Below, piece by piece: positions 51,771-59,433 of a DNA stretch of 64,000 nt; positions within the stretch are counted from its first letter, which is position 1; each line of letters starts with the position of its first letter. The notes beneath the pieces are model-generated. The model was not told the DNA's origin. It worked only from the letters and a program-made list of their open reading frames with translations, and did not search any database. Source of the stretch: Palsa-504 sp963739135 (lineage in GTDB: Bacteria; Actinomycetota; Actinomycetes; Streptosporangiales; Streptosporangiaceae). Where the stretch lies: assembly GCA_963739135.1 (NCBI GenBank), contig CAVTZG010000020.1, positions 1-64,000 of the forward strand, written 5' to 3'. Made by a program: the position numbers and the translations under genes.

Positions 51771-52340
51771 TCAGGCCCACATCGGCGCGGCATCGGGCGG
51801 CAGCGGCACGGCGAACGCGTTCAGCAGGAACGAGATCAGCGTGTAGTACCCGCACAGCGAGACCAGCTCCACCATCCCGGTGTCGCCGAGAAAGCCATGC
51901 GCGGCATCGTAGGTCTCCTGGTCCAGGCGGCCGGAGTGAGCAAGCTGGCGGGCCGCCGTGTAGACGGCCCGTTCGTCGTCCGCCTCGAACGGCGGATCCT
52001 CGCCGCGCCCGATCGCGTCCACCACCGCGTCGGCCACGCCGTGCTCGCGTGCCATCGGCGCGTGCGCCCACCACTCGAACTCCGCCCGCCACCGCGCGCC
52101 GACCGTGATGATGGCGATCTCCGACAGCCGACGCTGGATCGACGTGCCGAACCGCAGCGTCACGCCGAGCGAGGACAGCCGGCGCCCGGCGCCGGGCGCG
52201 GTGACGAACGCGTTGAACGGCCCGGCCAGGCCGCCGCCGGCGGTCAAAGCCAGGTCGCCCAGACCATTGACGATGCTGTCCCACAGCTGCTGGCCCTCGG
52301 GCCCCAGCTCCTCGCGTTGCATGTGGGGAATCCGGGTCAT
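51771..52340 (-). CDS. Carboxymuconolactone decarboxylase-family protein
   Basis: A 189-residue all-helical protein. It starts MTRIPHMQREELGPEGQQLWD and contains SIQRRLSEIAIITVGARWRAEFEW then WAHAPMAREHGV, the usual helical core of CMD/AhpD-like proteins. The redox CxxC is absent, so it is not a peroxidase of the AhpD type. It is followed closely by the SDR gene and likely shares its transcript. An alternative GTG lies shortly upstream. Substrate unknown. Confidence 0.88.
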   Translation of the reverse strand: MTRIPHMQREELGPEGQQLWDSIVNGLGDLALTAGGGLAGPFNAFVTAPGAGRRLSSLGVTLRFGTSIQRRLSEIAIITVGARWRAEFEWWAHAPMAREHGVADAVVDAIGRGEDPPFEADDERAVYTAARQLAHSGRLDQETYDAAHGFLGDTGMVELVSLCGYYTLISFLLNAFAVPLPPDAAPMWA

Positions 52341-52458
52341 AGCCCGAACAATAGCCACCACCAGGTCTCCTGCGCATGCGTGCGATCCGGAGCGGGGCCA
52401 AGTCCAGGCCGCGCTGAGTCCGCGTTCCGCGCGAAGTCCGGCGGGCGTGCTTGACCGG

Positions 52459-52782
52459 TCAGCGAGGCTGGATCTCGCCCATGGGACCGAAGCCATCATG
52501 GGGGGTGTCGATGTAGATGATCTGTGGCTGCGTGGCCACCAAGTCGGGTGCGGTGTCGAAGAACTTCTTCACGTAAGGCTGCTTGACGTGCGTGGCACCC
52601 GCCTCGGCATCCTTGAAGCCCTCGATGCAGACGAACTCGTTGTCGTCGGTCAGACTCCGGGCGAACTGGAAAAACAAGCAGCCGTCCTCGGAGTTGACGT
52701 CCTTAGCGTAGGAGTCGGCCAGCGCCAGCCACTCGTCCATCTTTTCCGGCCGGATCTGCATCTTGATATTGATCAGGATCAT
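52459..52782 (-). CDS. Antibiotic biosynthesis monooxygenase (ABM)-domain protein
   Basis: A 107-residue cofactor-free ferredoxin-like monooxygenase of the YgiN/ActVA-Orf6 group. Pattern: ILINIKMQIRPEKMDEWLAL, NSEDGCLFFQFARSLTDDNE, FVCIEGFKDAEAGATHV and the end strand PQIIYID. Such proteins often oxidise quinols or polyketide aromatics, or help control electron-rich intermediates. Gene order with CMD-like, SDR and P450 genes suggests shared metabolism (inference). Confidence 0.88.
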   Translation of the reverse strand: MILINIKMQIRPEKMDEWLALADSYAKDVNSEDGCLFFQFARSLTDDNEFVCIEGFKDAEAGATHVKQPYVKKFFDTAPDLVATQPQIIYIDTPHDGFGPMGEIQPR

Positions 52783-53468
52783 GGGTCCCCTCCTGCTAGG
52801 TGACAGTCGTCATAATCGTGGTGCGATCGCCCGCGACCGTCAACCGCAGCGGCCGCTCGCCTGCCTGCCTAACATCCGGGCCGACCTGTTCACCTGGAGG
52901 CCCGACCGCCGTTACAACGTCGTCTTCTTCGGTTTCTGGCTCTCGCACGTCCCAGCCGAACGGTTTGAGTCCTTCTGGTCACTCGTGGCTGACTGTCTCA
53001 AACCACAGGGCCGCGTGTTCTTCGCCGACGATGCTTACCGCACCCCCGACGAACTCGTGGAAGGTCCGTCGTCCTCGACCATCCGCCGGAAGATCCCTGA
53101 CGGAACCGCCTACCGGATAGTGAAGGTACCCCACCAGCCAGCAGAGCTGGAAAGACTGCTCCGGCAACTCGGGTGGGACATCAAGGTCACCGCGACAGCG
53201 GGACCGTGCTACTGGGGAGCAGGGACCCTGGCGTAAGCGCGACATGGGCATGACTGTTCGCTGCGTGCACTCGGCATGCCGAACTGGTTGATCTGCCTGA
53301 CGGTGCTGACCGGCCGGGTACCGCCGTGCAGCGGGCGGCATCGGTATCCGGGCTGGCCTGGACAGCGGCCGGCGATGGTGCTGGACTCGCTGGCGGATGC
53401 ATTACGAGCGGTGGCAGCGTTAACTGTTCCGGTCCTGGCTTGCGGCGTTCCGGGTGGGAGGTACCGTC
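52783..53468. other. Spacer with methyltransferase remnant upstream of the adenylating enzyme gene
   Basis: About 690 bp. Holds the methyltransferase fragment at 52850-53236 and, at its right end, the promoter and GGAGGT site of the next gene. Confidence 0.45.
52850..53236 (+). pseudogene. SAM-dependent methyltransferase, C-terminal half only
   Basis: About 128 codons read ADLFTWRPDRRYNVVFFGFW, LSHVPAERFESFWSLVADCL, KPQGRVFFADDAYRTPDEL and a last strand pair (YRIVKVPHQPAELERLLRQL). This is motif III onward of a class I methyltransferase. The SAM-binding GxGxG half is missing upstream. Same strand as the adenylating enzyme gene, about 230 bp before it, so the cluster may once have had a methylation step. 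Confidence 0.7.
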
Positions 53469-54866
53469 ATGGGGCAGCAGATCCGAGGTGATGGCCTGGC
53501 TGGCGTCCGGCCACCCGGTGATGCGTGGGTCCGCGTCCGGCGCGAGATGAGTGAGGTGGCCGGGCAGACATCCGGGCAGATTCAGCGGTGGTGGCTGAGC
53601 TGTGCGAGTGCCCTGTTGCGCCACCACGCTCGCCAGAGCCTCAACGTCGCCTACCGCGAGCTGATCGAAGACGCGAGCGTCGACCCGGTGAGCCCCATCC
53701 AGACGGCCGCGGGGTGGGCGCGGGTACCCGTTATCGACAAGCAGTGGCTGGCCAGAGCCTGTTACCACCGGCGGCCCGCGTGCCCTGGTCCTGTCCTGGT
53801 CGTGGCCACCAGCGGAAGCACCGCCACGCAGGTTCTGGTGCCGGTGACGGCGGAATGCGCTAACCGCGGGCTTGGAGACAATTTCCTGCGCGCCCTGGCG
53901 ATGAGTGGCGTCGGCCCCGATCAGCGGCACTGGGGAATCGAGCACAGGCCGGACGGTCAGGGCCAGGGCGAGACCGGCTCCTCAGTCTCGATGACCTGGC
54001 TGGCCCGCCACTGCGGGGACAATGCCCTGGTCACCGCGGCCACCGAGCCGCTGGATGAGCAGCTGCGACGCGCAGCCGCCTTTGGGCCAGACACGATTTC
54101 AGGGTCGCCGGGGTTCCTCCGGCAGATCGCGCGGGCCGCGGCTGCCCTGTGTCCGATGCTCCTGGTGTACGGCGGGGCGGTGCTGGCAGATACGGACGCC
54201 GACCTGCTACGGGATCGCTTTCCCGAAGCCCGGCTGACCGCCTTCTATCCCACGACCGACGCGGGAGCCCTGGGTGCCGCGCCTGCAGGCGACGGCGTTT
54301 ACCGTACTTTCACCGAGACGCACCTGATCGAGGTGCTCGACGGCGATGGCCGTCCCGTTGCCGCCGGTTCACGTGGTGATGTCGTCGTCACCCAGTTCGA
54401 TGCCTGGGCGGCGCCGATCATTCGCTACCGGGTGGGCGACCGTGCGACTTACCGGGGCTGGGAACAGGGCCGTCTTCTCCTGTCCGACATCGAGCGGGCA
54501 GCCGAAGCCGCCATCGGCTCAACGCTCGTCCCCTACAGCGACCTGCGGACCTGGACGCCTCGCCTGGCGGCACGCGACCCATCTGTCCTGGCGGTCCAGC
54601 TCGTACGCGGGTACTCGCCGGGCCAGCAGCGCGAGCAGCCCATCGTGCGCGTCATCGGCCGAGCGGACGGCGCCGAGCTGGCCGCCGCCGCACGCTCCCT
54701 GCTGGACGACTTCCCGCAGATCGCAGCGGAGATCGCGAGCGGCGAGCTAGCTCCAGCCCTAGTTGAGTTCCGGGACCCACCGGCGACGCTGGCCGGCCAC
54801 TGGAAGATCCCGCTGTACGTCGACGAGCGCACCACGCCGGAAGGTACGCAATGCCCGAGCGAGTGA
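53469..54866 (+). CDS. Adenylate-forming enzyme, phenylacetate-CoA ligase (PaaK)-like
   Basis: A 465-residue ANL-superfamily protein with PaaK-like layout. The phosphate-binding loop is VVATSGSTATQVLVPVT; later come FGPDTISGSPGFLRQIAR, the nucleotide region FYPTTDAGALGAAPAGDGVY, GDVVVTQFDAWAAPIIRYRV with GDRATYRG, and a small C-terminal domain without an obvious catalytic Lys. It should make an acyl-AMP; whether CoA or another thiol accepts the acyl is open. GGAGGT lies six bases before ATG 53469. It overlaps the downstream ThiF-nitroreductase gene by 16 bp, so the two act together. Confidence 0.82.
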   Translation: MGQQIRGDGLAGVRPPGDAWVRVRREMSEVAGQTSGQIQRWWLSCASALLRHHARQSLNVAYRELIEDASVDPVSPIQTAAGWARVPVIDKQWLARACYHRRPACPGPVLVVATSGSTATQVLVPVTAECANRGLGDNFLRALAMSGVGPDQRHWGIEHRPDGQGQGETGSSVSMTWLARHCGDNALVTAATEPLDEQLRRAAAFGPDTISGSPGFLRQIARAAAALCPMLLVYGGAVLADTDADLLRDRFPEARLTAFYPTTDAGALGAAPAGDGVYRTFTETHLIEVLDGDGRPVAAGSRGDVVVTQFDAWAAPIIRYRVGDRATYRGWEQGRLLLSDIERAAEAAIGSTLVPYSDLRTWTPRLAARDPSVLAVQLVRGYSPGQQREQPIVRVIGRADGAELAAAARSLLDDFPQIAAEIASGELAPALVEFRDPPATLAGHWKIPLYVDERTTPEGTQCPSE

Positions 54867-56935
54867 CCCTGGCCAGGCACGTTCACGGACCGGATCAGGC
54901 TGCCTGGCTGGCCCAGTTCGGCACCGCCCGGGTGCGTGACATCTACGCCATCCAGGTCGCGGAGCTGGCCGAGGTACGCCTGCCGGGCGGGTCGCGTCAG
55001 GCGCGCGAGGCGTTCATCACAGCATATGAAGCGCGGGAGCCTGGGGTCTGGTCCTATTACCCGTGGCTGGACGTCGCCCTGCACACCCTCGAGCCCGAGG
55101 CGCTTTTCGAGCTCCGCACGAACCGGAACCGGAATCTCGTCACCAGGTCAGAGCAGGTTGTGCTGCAAAGGGCAAACGTTGCCATCGCCGGGCTGTCGGT
55201 GGGCAGCAATATCTTGTCGGCGCTCGTCCGCCACGGAATCGGCCGCACGTTCTCGCTCGCCGATCACGACAACCTGGCTACGAGCAACCTGAATCGCACG
55301 CAAGGCAGCCTGCTTGACGTGGGCGTGCCAAAGTGCCAGCTCGCCGCGCGCGCACTGTGGGATCTCGACCCGTTCGCCACGTGCGTCTTGTATCCGCAAG
55401 GTCTCGATGACCACACGGTGGACGCATTCGTCGCAGACAGCGATGTGGTGTTCGACGAAGTGGACGACTTCCGGGTGAAGGTCCAGCTTCGTCTCATGGC
55501 GCAGGTGCACGGCAAGCCGCTGCTCATGGCCACCAATCTCGGCGACACAGTGCTGATCGACGTCGAACGCTGGGATCGGCCGCATGACGGCCTCGAGCCC
55601 TTCAACGGCCAGCTCGACGGAGTGTCCCCGCAGGATCTGATGCGGACCGGCCTTGCCCCGGAGGACGTGTCCCGTTTCGCAGCCCAGGTCATCGGCGTCA
55701 ACAACGTCCCGCTGCGCGCCCTGGCGTCACTCCCCCTCATCAACCGCGAGCTCGTCGGCCGGCCGCAGGTCGCGAGCACCGCCGTCACGGCTGCCGGACT
55801 GGCCGCGATGGCGGCGCGCTCAGTGCTGCTCGACGCGCCGCTGCACAGCGGCCGGTATCGTTTCAGCCTCACCGAGGCATACGGCCTGCCAGACGACCGA
55901 GGCACCGCAGATGAGCGCGCGGCGGTCATGGCCCGGCTCCGGCCCGCACCTGTGGCCGCGGGCCAGCGGCCGGAGCTGCACGATCCCCGGACGTTGGCCA
56001 GCGACGGCATCCACGTCACGCTCATCAGGCTTGCGGCCTACGCCACGCTAGCCCCGTCGCCGCACAACACGCAGCCGTGGCAGTACCGCGTAGCCGGCCG
56101 GTCGCTGACGATCGGTCCTGACCCCTCCCGCGCATTGGCTGTCGCCGATCCGCGGCGGCGAGCGCTGGCGATCAGCCTAGGCTGCAGCGCCGCAAGCCTC
56201 CTGGTGGCGGCTGCGGCATCTGGCCTGGGCATGACACTGGAGATCGCCCCTGACGGGCGTGTCCGCCTCGGTCTCGCCGACACCGAGGCCGATCACGCGC
56301 TGGCCCGGCTATTCCCGGCCCTGACCTCGCGGGTGACCGACAAGCGAAGCTACTCGCCACAGACGGTCGAGCCGCCGCAACTGGCCTGGCCACAGGGTAT
56401 CGGCATGCACTATGTCGCTGACCCTAAGGCCCGCGGACACATAGCGGCCCTCCATCGGCAGGCCGTCGGCGACCTTACCCGGACAGGCTCTTTCGCCAAG
56501 GAGCTGGCGGGCTGGCTAAGGACCGGCCCAGCAGATCCCCGGCGTGACGGCATGACCCTGCCCCTGCCACCAGCCGCCGCGGAAGCCCTCATCACCGCAC
56601 TCAGCACTTCAGCTGAGCCGCTGAACCAAATGGGAGAGCGCGACGCCCAAGCCCTCGCCGCCGGGCCGCTGATCGGCTTGCTGACGTCAACAGAGGAAAC
56701 CGAGGCAGCCTGGATCCGCGCCGGGCTGGCATGGCAGCACCTCACCCTGACCGCCCACCTATCCGGCCTGGCCGCCGCCCCGCTCACAGCCGTCGTGGAG
56801 AATCCCGCGACCCGCCAAGCAGCCTCCACCTACATCCCAGTCGGTCAGCACCTTCAGATGCTCTTTCGCCTCGGCAAGTCACCCGGTCCCCTTCCCCCCA
56901 CCGCACGGCGCGACCCCACCTGGGCAGAAGCCTGA
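54851..56935 (+). CDS. ThiF/E1-like adenylyltransferase fused to nitroreductase-like domain
   Basis: A 694-residue bifunctional protein. Residues about 90-340 form an E1/ThiF/MoeB-type domain: the nucleotide loop VAIAGLSVGSNILSALVRHG (SVG replacing GGLG), SLADHDNLATSNLNRTQGSL with the Asp and Arg of the family, and VGVPKCQLAARALWDLDPF. Residues about 390-690 are nitroreductase-like: APSPHNTQPWQYRV gives the FMN-binding NTQPW motif. As I recall, mycobacterial MoeY (Rv1355c) has the same two-domain order and length; its function is unsettled. No Zn CxxC pairs are seen. It overlaps the adenylating enzyme gene. Confidence 0.88.
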   Translation: MPERVTLARHVHGPDQAAWLAQFGTARVRDIYAIQVAELAEVRLPGGSRQAREAFITAYEAREPGVWSYYPWLDVALHTLEPEALFELRTNRNRNLVTRSEQVVLQRANVAIAGLSVGSNILSALVRHGIGRTFSLADHDNLATSNLNRTQGSLLDVGVPKCQLAARALWDLDPFATCVLYPQGLDDHTVDAFVADSDVVFDEVDDFRVKVQLRLMAQVHGKPLLMATNLGDTVLIDVERWDRPHDGLEPFNGQLDGVSPQDLMRTGLAPEDVSRFAAQVIGVNNVPLRALASLPLINRELVGRPQVASTAVTAAGLAAMAARSVLLDAPLHSGRYRFSLTEAYGLPDDRGTADERAAVMARLRPAPVAAGQRPELHDPRTLASDGIHVTLIRLAAYATLAPSPHNTQPWQYRVAGRSLTIGPDPSRALAVADPRRRALAISLGCSAASLLVAAAASGLGMTLEIAPDGRVRLGLADTEADHALARLFPALTSRVTDKRSYSPQTVEPPQLAWPQGIGMHYVADPKARGHIAALHRQAVGDLTRTGSFAKELAGWLRTGPADPRRDGMTLPLPPAAAEALITALSTSAEPLNQMGERDAQALAAGPLIGLLTSTEETEAAWIRAGLAWQHLTLTAHLSGLAAAPLTAVVENPATRQAASTYIPVGQHLQMLFRLGKSPGPLPPTARRDPTWAEA

Positions 56936-57123
56936 CGAACACGAAACTGACGTCACCGGACCGGCCCCGGGCGGAGGCTGGTGCGGCCCTTCGGGCCGGG
57001 TCTACGATCTTGAGACCGCAGGGGGTTTCCAGCCCGATGCCCCGGCCACGCCGGCCCAAGCCGCCGGGCGTCCCGGGGACGGACCGGTGATCCCTTCGCC
57101 CGTTCCACCCGAGGGGAATCCCG

Positions 57124-57447
57124 ATGACGCTGTACATGTACCAGGCCTCCTACACCGCAAAGTCGATGGCGGCTCAGCTCACCGAGCCGCACGACCCGGT
57201 GGAAGCGATCAGGCCGACACTGGAGGAGCTGGGAGCCACGATCGTGGTGGCGGGCTTTCCGTTCGGCGAGTACGACTTTCTCGTCGTGTATGAGGCACCC
57301 GACGACATGACCGCGGCCAGCGTCGCGATGGCCGTGGCCGCGGCGGGCGAGGTCAGGTCGGCCAAGACCACCCGGGTGCTCAGCGGGCCGGAATGGCTCG
57401 AGTCGTTGCGTAAACGCAGGATCGTCAACACCCGGAAAGCACGCTAG
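57124..57447 (+). CDS. GYD-domain protein
   Basis: A 107-residue protein of the GYD family, with YMYQASYTAKSMAAQLTEP, then the signature GEYDFLVVYEAPDD and a helical end (MAVAAAGEVRSAKTTRVL). GYD proteins are small ferredoxin-like proteins of unknown role, often near redox enzymes. It lies 188 bp after the ThiF-nitroreductase gene on the same strand, so it could share its promoter or have its own. Confidence 0.88.
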   Translation: MTLYMYQASYTAKSMAAQLTEPHDPVEAIRPTLEELGATIVVAGFPFGEYDFLVVYEAPDDMTAASVAMAVAAAGEVRSAKTTRVLSGPEWLESLRKRRIVNTRKAR

Positions 57448-57587
57448 CCGCACGACAGGTGCAGCCCTACGCTGCGGCGGCCCGCCGAGGGGCCGGCGCG
57501 GCAGCCGGAAGCAACCGGTGTCACCGGGAGTCGAAGCCACGGCGACGCCGTTGACGCCTCGTAGTGCGAGGCATAGTGTTCCTTGGT

Positions 57588-57968
57588 ATGGATCGTGAAC
57601 GGCTCAAGGGAAACCTGGACCTGCTGCTGCTGTCGGTGCTCTCGTCCGGTCCCGCGCACGGGTACGCGATCATCTCAGCGCTGCGCGACCGCAGCGCGGG
57701 CACGTTCAACCTGCCCGAGGGGACCATCTACCCCGCCTTGCACCGGCTGGAGGACTCCGGCCTGCTGCTCAGCACCTGGGCCCAGGCGGCGGGCCGCCGG
57801 CGCCGCGTCTACGGGCTGACCGGCCAGGGGGTGGCCGCGCTGGCCGCCCAGCAGGCCGAGTGGCGGAGGTTCGCCGGCGGGGTGCACGCGGTGCTTGGCT
57901 GGGCGGCCCAGGCCGTGTGGCCGTCGGCCGCCGGCCCGGCTCAGGCCAGGCCGGGGTGGTCGGCATGA
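57588..57968 (+). CDS. PadR family transcriptional regulator
   Basis: A 126-residue PadR-s1 type regulator: LKGNLDLLLLSVLSSGPAHG, YAIISALRDRS, the recognition helix LPEGTIYPALHRLEDSGLL, the wing GRRRRVYGLTGQG and a short dimerisation helix. ATG 57588 lies after an AT-rich stretch and has no good Shine-Dalgarno. PadR genes often sit beside the exporter they control, so the ABC exporter at 58693 is a likely target. The stop overlaps a following ATG (57965) that starts a decayed frame. Confidence 0.88.
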   Translation: MDRERLKGNLDLLLLSVLSSGPAHGYAIISALRDRSAGTFNLPEGTIYPALHRLEDSGLLLSTWAQAAGRRRRVYGLTGQGVAALAAQQAEWRRFAGGVHAVLGWAAQAVWPSAAGPAQARPGWSA

Positions 57969-58650
57969 CCGGGGCGGCCGGCATGACCGGGGCAGGCCGT
58001 GACCTGATCGCCGGGTACCTGGCGGCCCAGCCCTTGCTGAACAGGGGGATCGACGGGCCGCGGCGGGCCGGTGGCAGGTGCCTTGCCCCTGCCGGGCCGG
58101 GCCCACAGCGGCCCGTGCCAGGCAGCGCCCCGTCCTCCGGCGGCGCGGTAATCCTGCCGCCGGAGTGCGTCCCGGCTGCCACCGATATTCGCCAGGATCT
58201 GGCGGCATTCACAGCAAGTTCCGGCTGCCCGCCGCGCGGATCCAGGCGGACGGCCTTGCCGGCGCAGCCTCGCCATGGCGGGCGTCTGGCGAGGAAATCC
58301 AGGACACCGAGATCGTGCACGTGGTCGCCCCCGCCGCCACCCTCCGGGTGGTCCTGCTGCCCGCCAACGTCCTGGACCGCGCCGCGACCGCGACCGCGGA
58401 CATGCTCGCCGGGCATGCCGTGGCCGACTGGCACGGCCGGTTACCAGGCCTGGGGGAACCCGGATGGGACCCGGTGACGGGCTGGGGCAGCCCCAACACG
58501 CAGGTGCTCGTCCCGCTGCTGGCCTCTCAACCACTGGCCTCTCAACCACTGGCCTCTCAACCACTGGCCTCTCAACCACTGGCCTCTCAACCACTGGCCT
58601 CTCAACCACTGGCCTCTCAACCACTGGCCTCTCAACCACTGGCCACTTGA
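57965..58650 (+). pseudogene. Decayed region ending in sedolisin (S53 peptidase) remnant
   Basis: From ATG 57965 a frame opens as MTGAGRDLIAGYLAAQPLL, perhaps the start of the protein usually paired with PadR, then degrades. From about 58150 sedolisin pieces appear: PAATDIRQDLAAF, a frameshift, SKFRLPAARI, then GEEIQDTEIVHVVAPAATL with the catalytic E-x3-D pair, LPANVLDRAATATADMLAG. A deletion joins this to EPGWDPVTGWGSPNTQVLVP, the usual C-terminus. The Asp/Ser oxyanion half is lost. The frame ends in LASQP repeats. Confidence 0.7.
58521..58640 (+). repeat. Eight perfect 15-bp tandem repeats
   Basis: The unit GGCCTCTCAACCACT occurs eight times without a mismatch, then decays in two or three degenerate copies up to about 58670. 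In the sedolisin-remnant frame each unit encodes LASQP. Perfect identity points to recent expansion. Confidence 0.95.
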
Positions 58651-58692
58651 CCCCTGGCCGCTTAACCATAGCCACCTTCGAAAAGGATGGGA

Positions 58693-59433
58693 ATGAACTC
58701 GGGCCAGGCACGTTCGGCGCACGGCGCAGATCACGCCGGCCCGCCGCCACAGGTCATGGTGGCGGCGGATGGCATCTGCCGGACCTTCGGCAGCGGGCAT
58801 ACGGCCGTTCATGCTCTGCGCGGGGTCTCGTTCACGGTAGACCGTGGTCAGCTCGTGGCCTTGCGCGGGCGGTCCGGGTCCGGCAAGACCACGCTGCTCA
58901 ACATCATCGGTGGCCTGGACGACCCGACGGCGGGCCGGGTGTGGGTGGACGGCCGCGAGGTGAACCGGATGTCCGAGCGGCAGCGGCTGGCCCTGCGGCG
59001 GGACCGGATCGCCTTCATCTTCCAGGCCTTCGGGCTGGTGCCGATGCTGTCCGCGGCGGAAGACGTCGGGATTCCGCTGCGTATCGCGGGCCTGCGGCCC
59101 AGCGAGCGCCGGGAGCGGGTCGCGGCCATGCTAGCGCTGACCGGGCTGTCCAGCCATGCCGCGCACCGCCCGGATGAGCTTTCCGGCGGCCAGCAGCAGC
59201 GGGTGGCCATCGCCCGCGCGCTGGCTGGCCGGCCGGGCCTGCTGATCGCGGACGAGCCAACCAGCCAGCTCGACCTGGAGACCGGCCGGCAGATCATGGA
59301 GCTGCTGCTCGGCCTGGTGCGTTCGGAGGGGATCACCGCCCTGGTCGCCACCCACGACGAGGCGCTGATCGACCTGGCCAACCAGGTCATTTCGCTGGAG
59401 GATGGGTCCGTCGCCGGCATCGAGGGCGGATAG
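58693..59433 (+). CDS. ABC transporter ATP-binding protein, MacB/LolD type
   Basis: A 246-residue ATPase. Walker A is LRGRSGSGKTTLLN, the Q-loop FIFQAFGLVPMLSAAEDV, the signature LSGGQQQRVAIARAL, Walker B LLIADEPTSQLD and the H-loop VATHDEA. It powers the two FtsX-like permeases that follow with no gap and a 4-bp overlap. ATG 58693 is preferred to ATG 58687 since AAAAGG abuts the latter. It sits 43 bp after the minisatellite ORF. Confidence 0.95.
   Translation: MNSGQARSAHGADHAGPPPQVMVAADGICRTFGSGHTAVHALRGVSFTVDRGQLVALRGRSGSGKTTLLNIIGGLDDPTAGRVWVDGREVNRMSERQRLALRRDRIAFIFQAFGLVPMLSAAEDVGIPLRIAGLRPSERRERVAAMLALTGLSSHAAHRPDELSGGQQQRVAIARALAGRPGLLIADEPTSQLDLETGRQIMELLLGLVRSEGITALVATHDEALIDLANQVISLEDGSVAGIEGG

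Noticed and set aside
58521..58640. Regular repeats resembling a CRISPR array
   Set aside because: The units are contiguous 15-bp copies without spacers, so this is a minisatellite.
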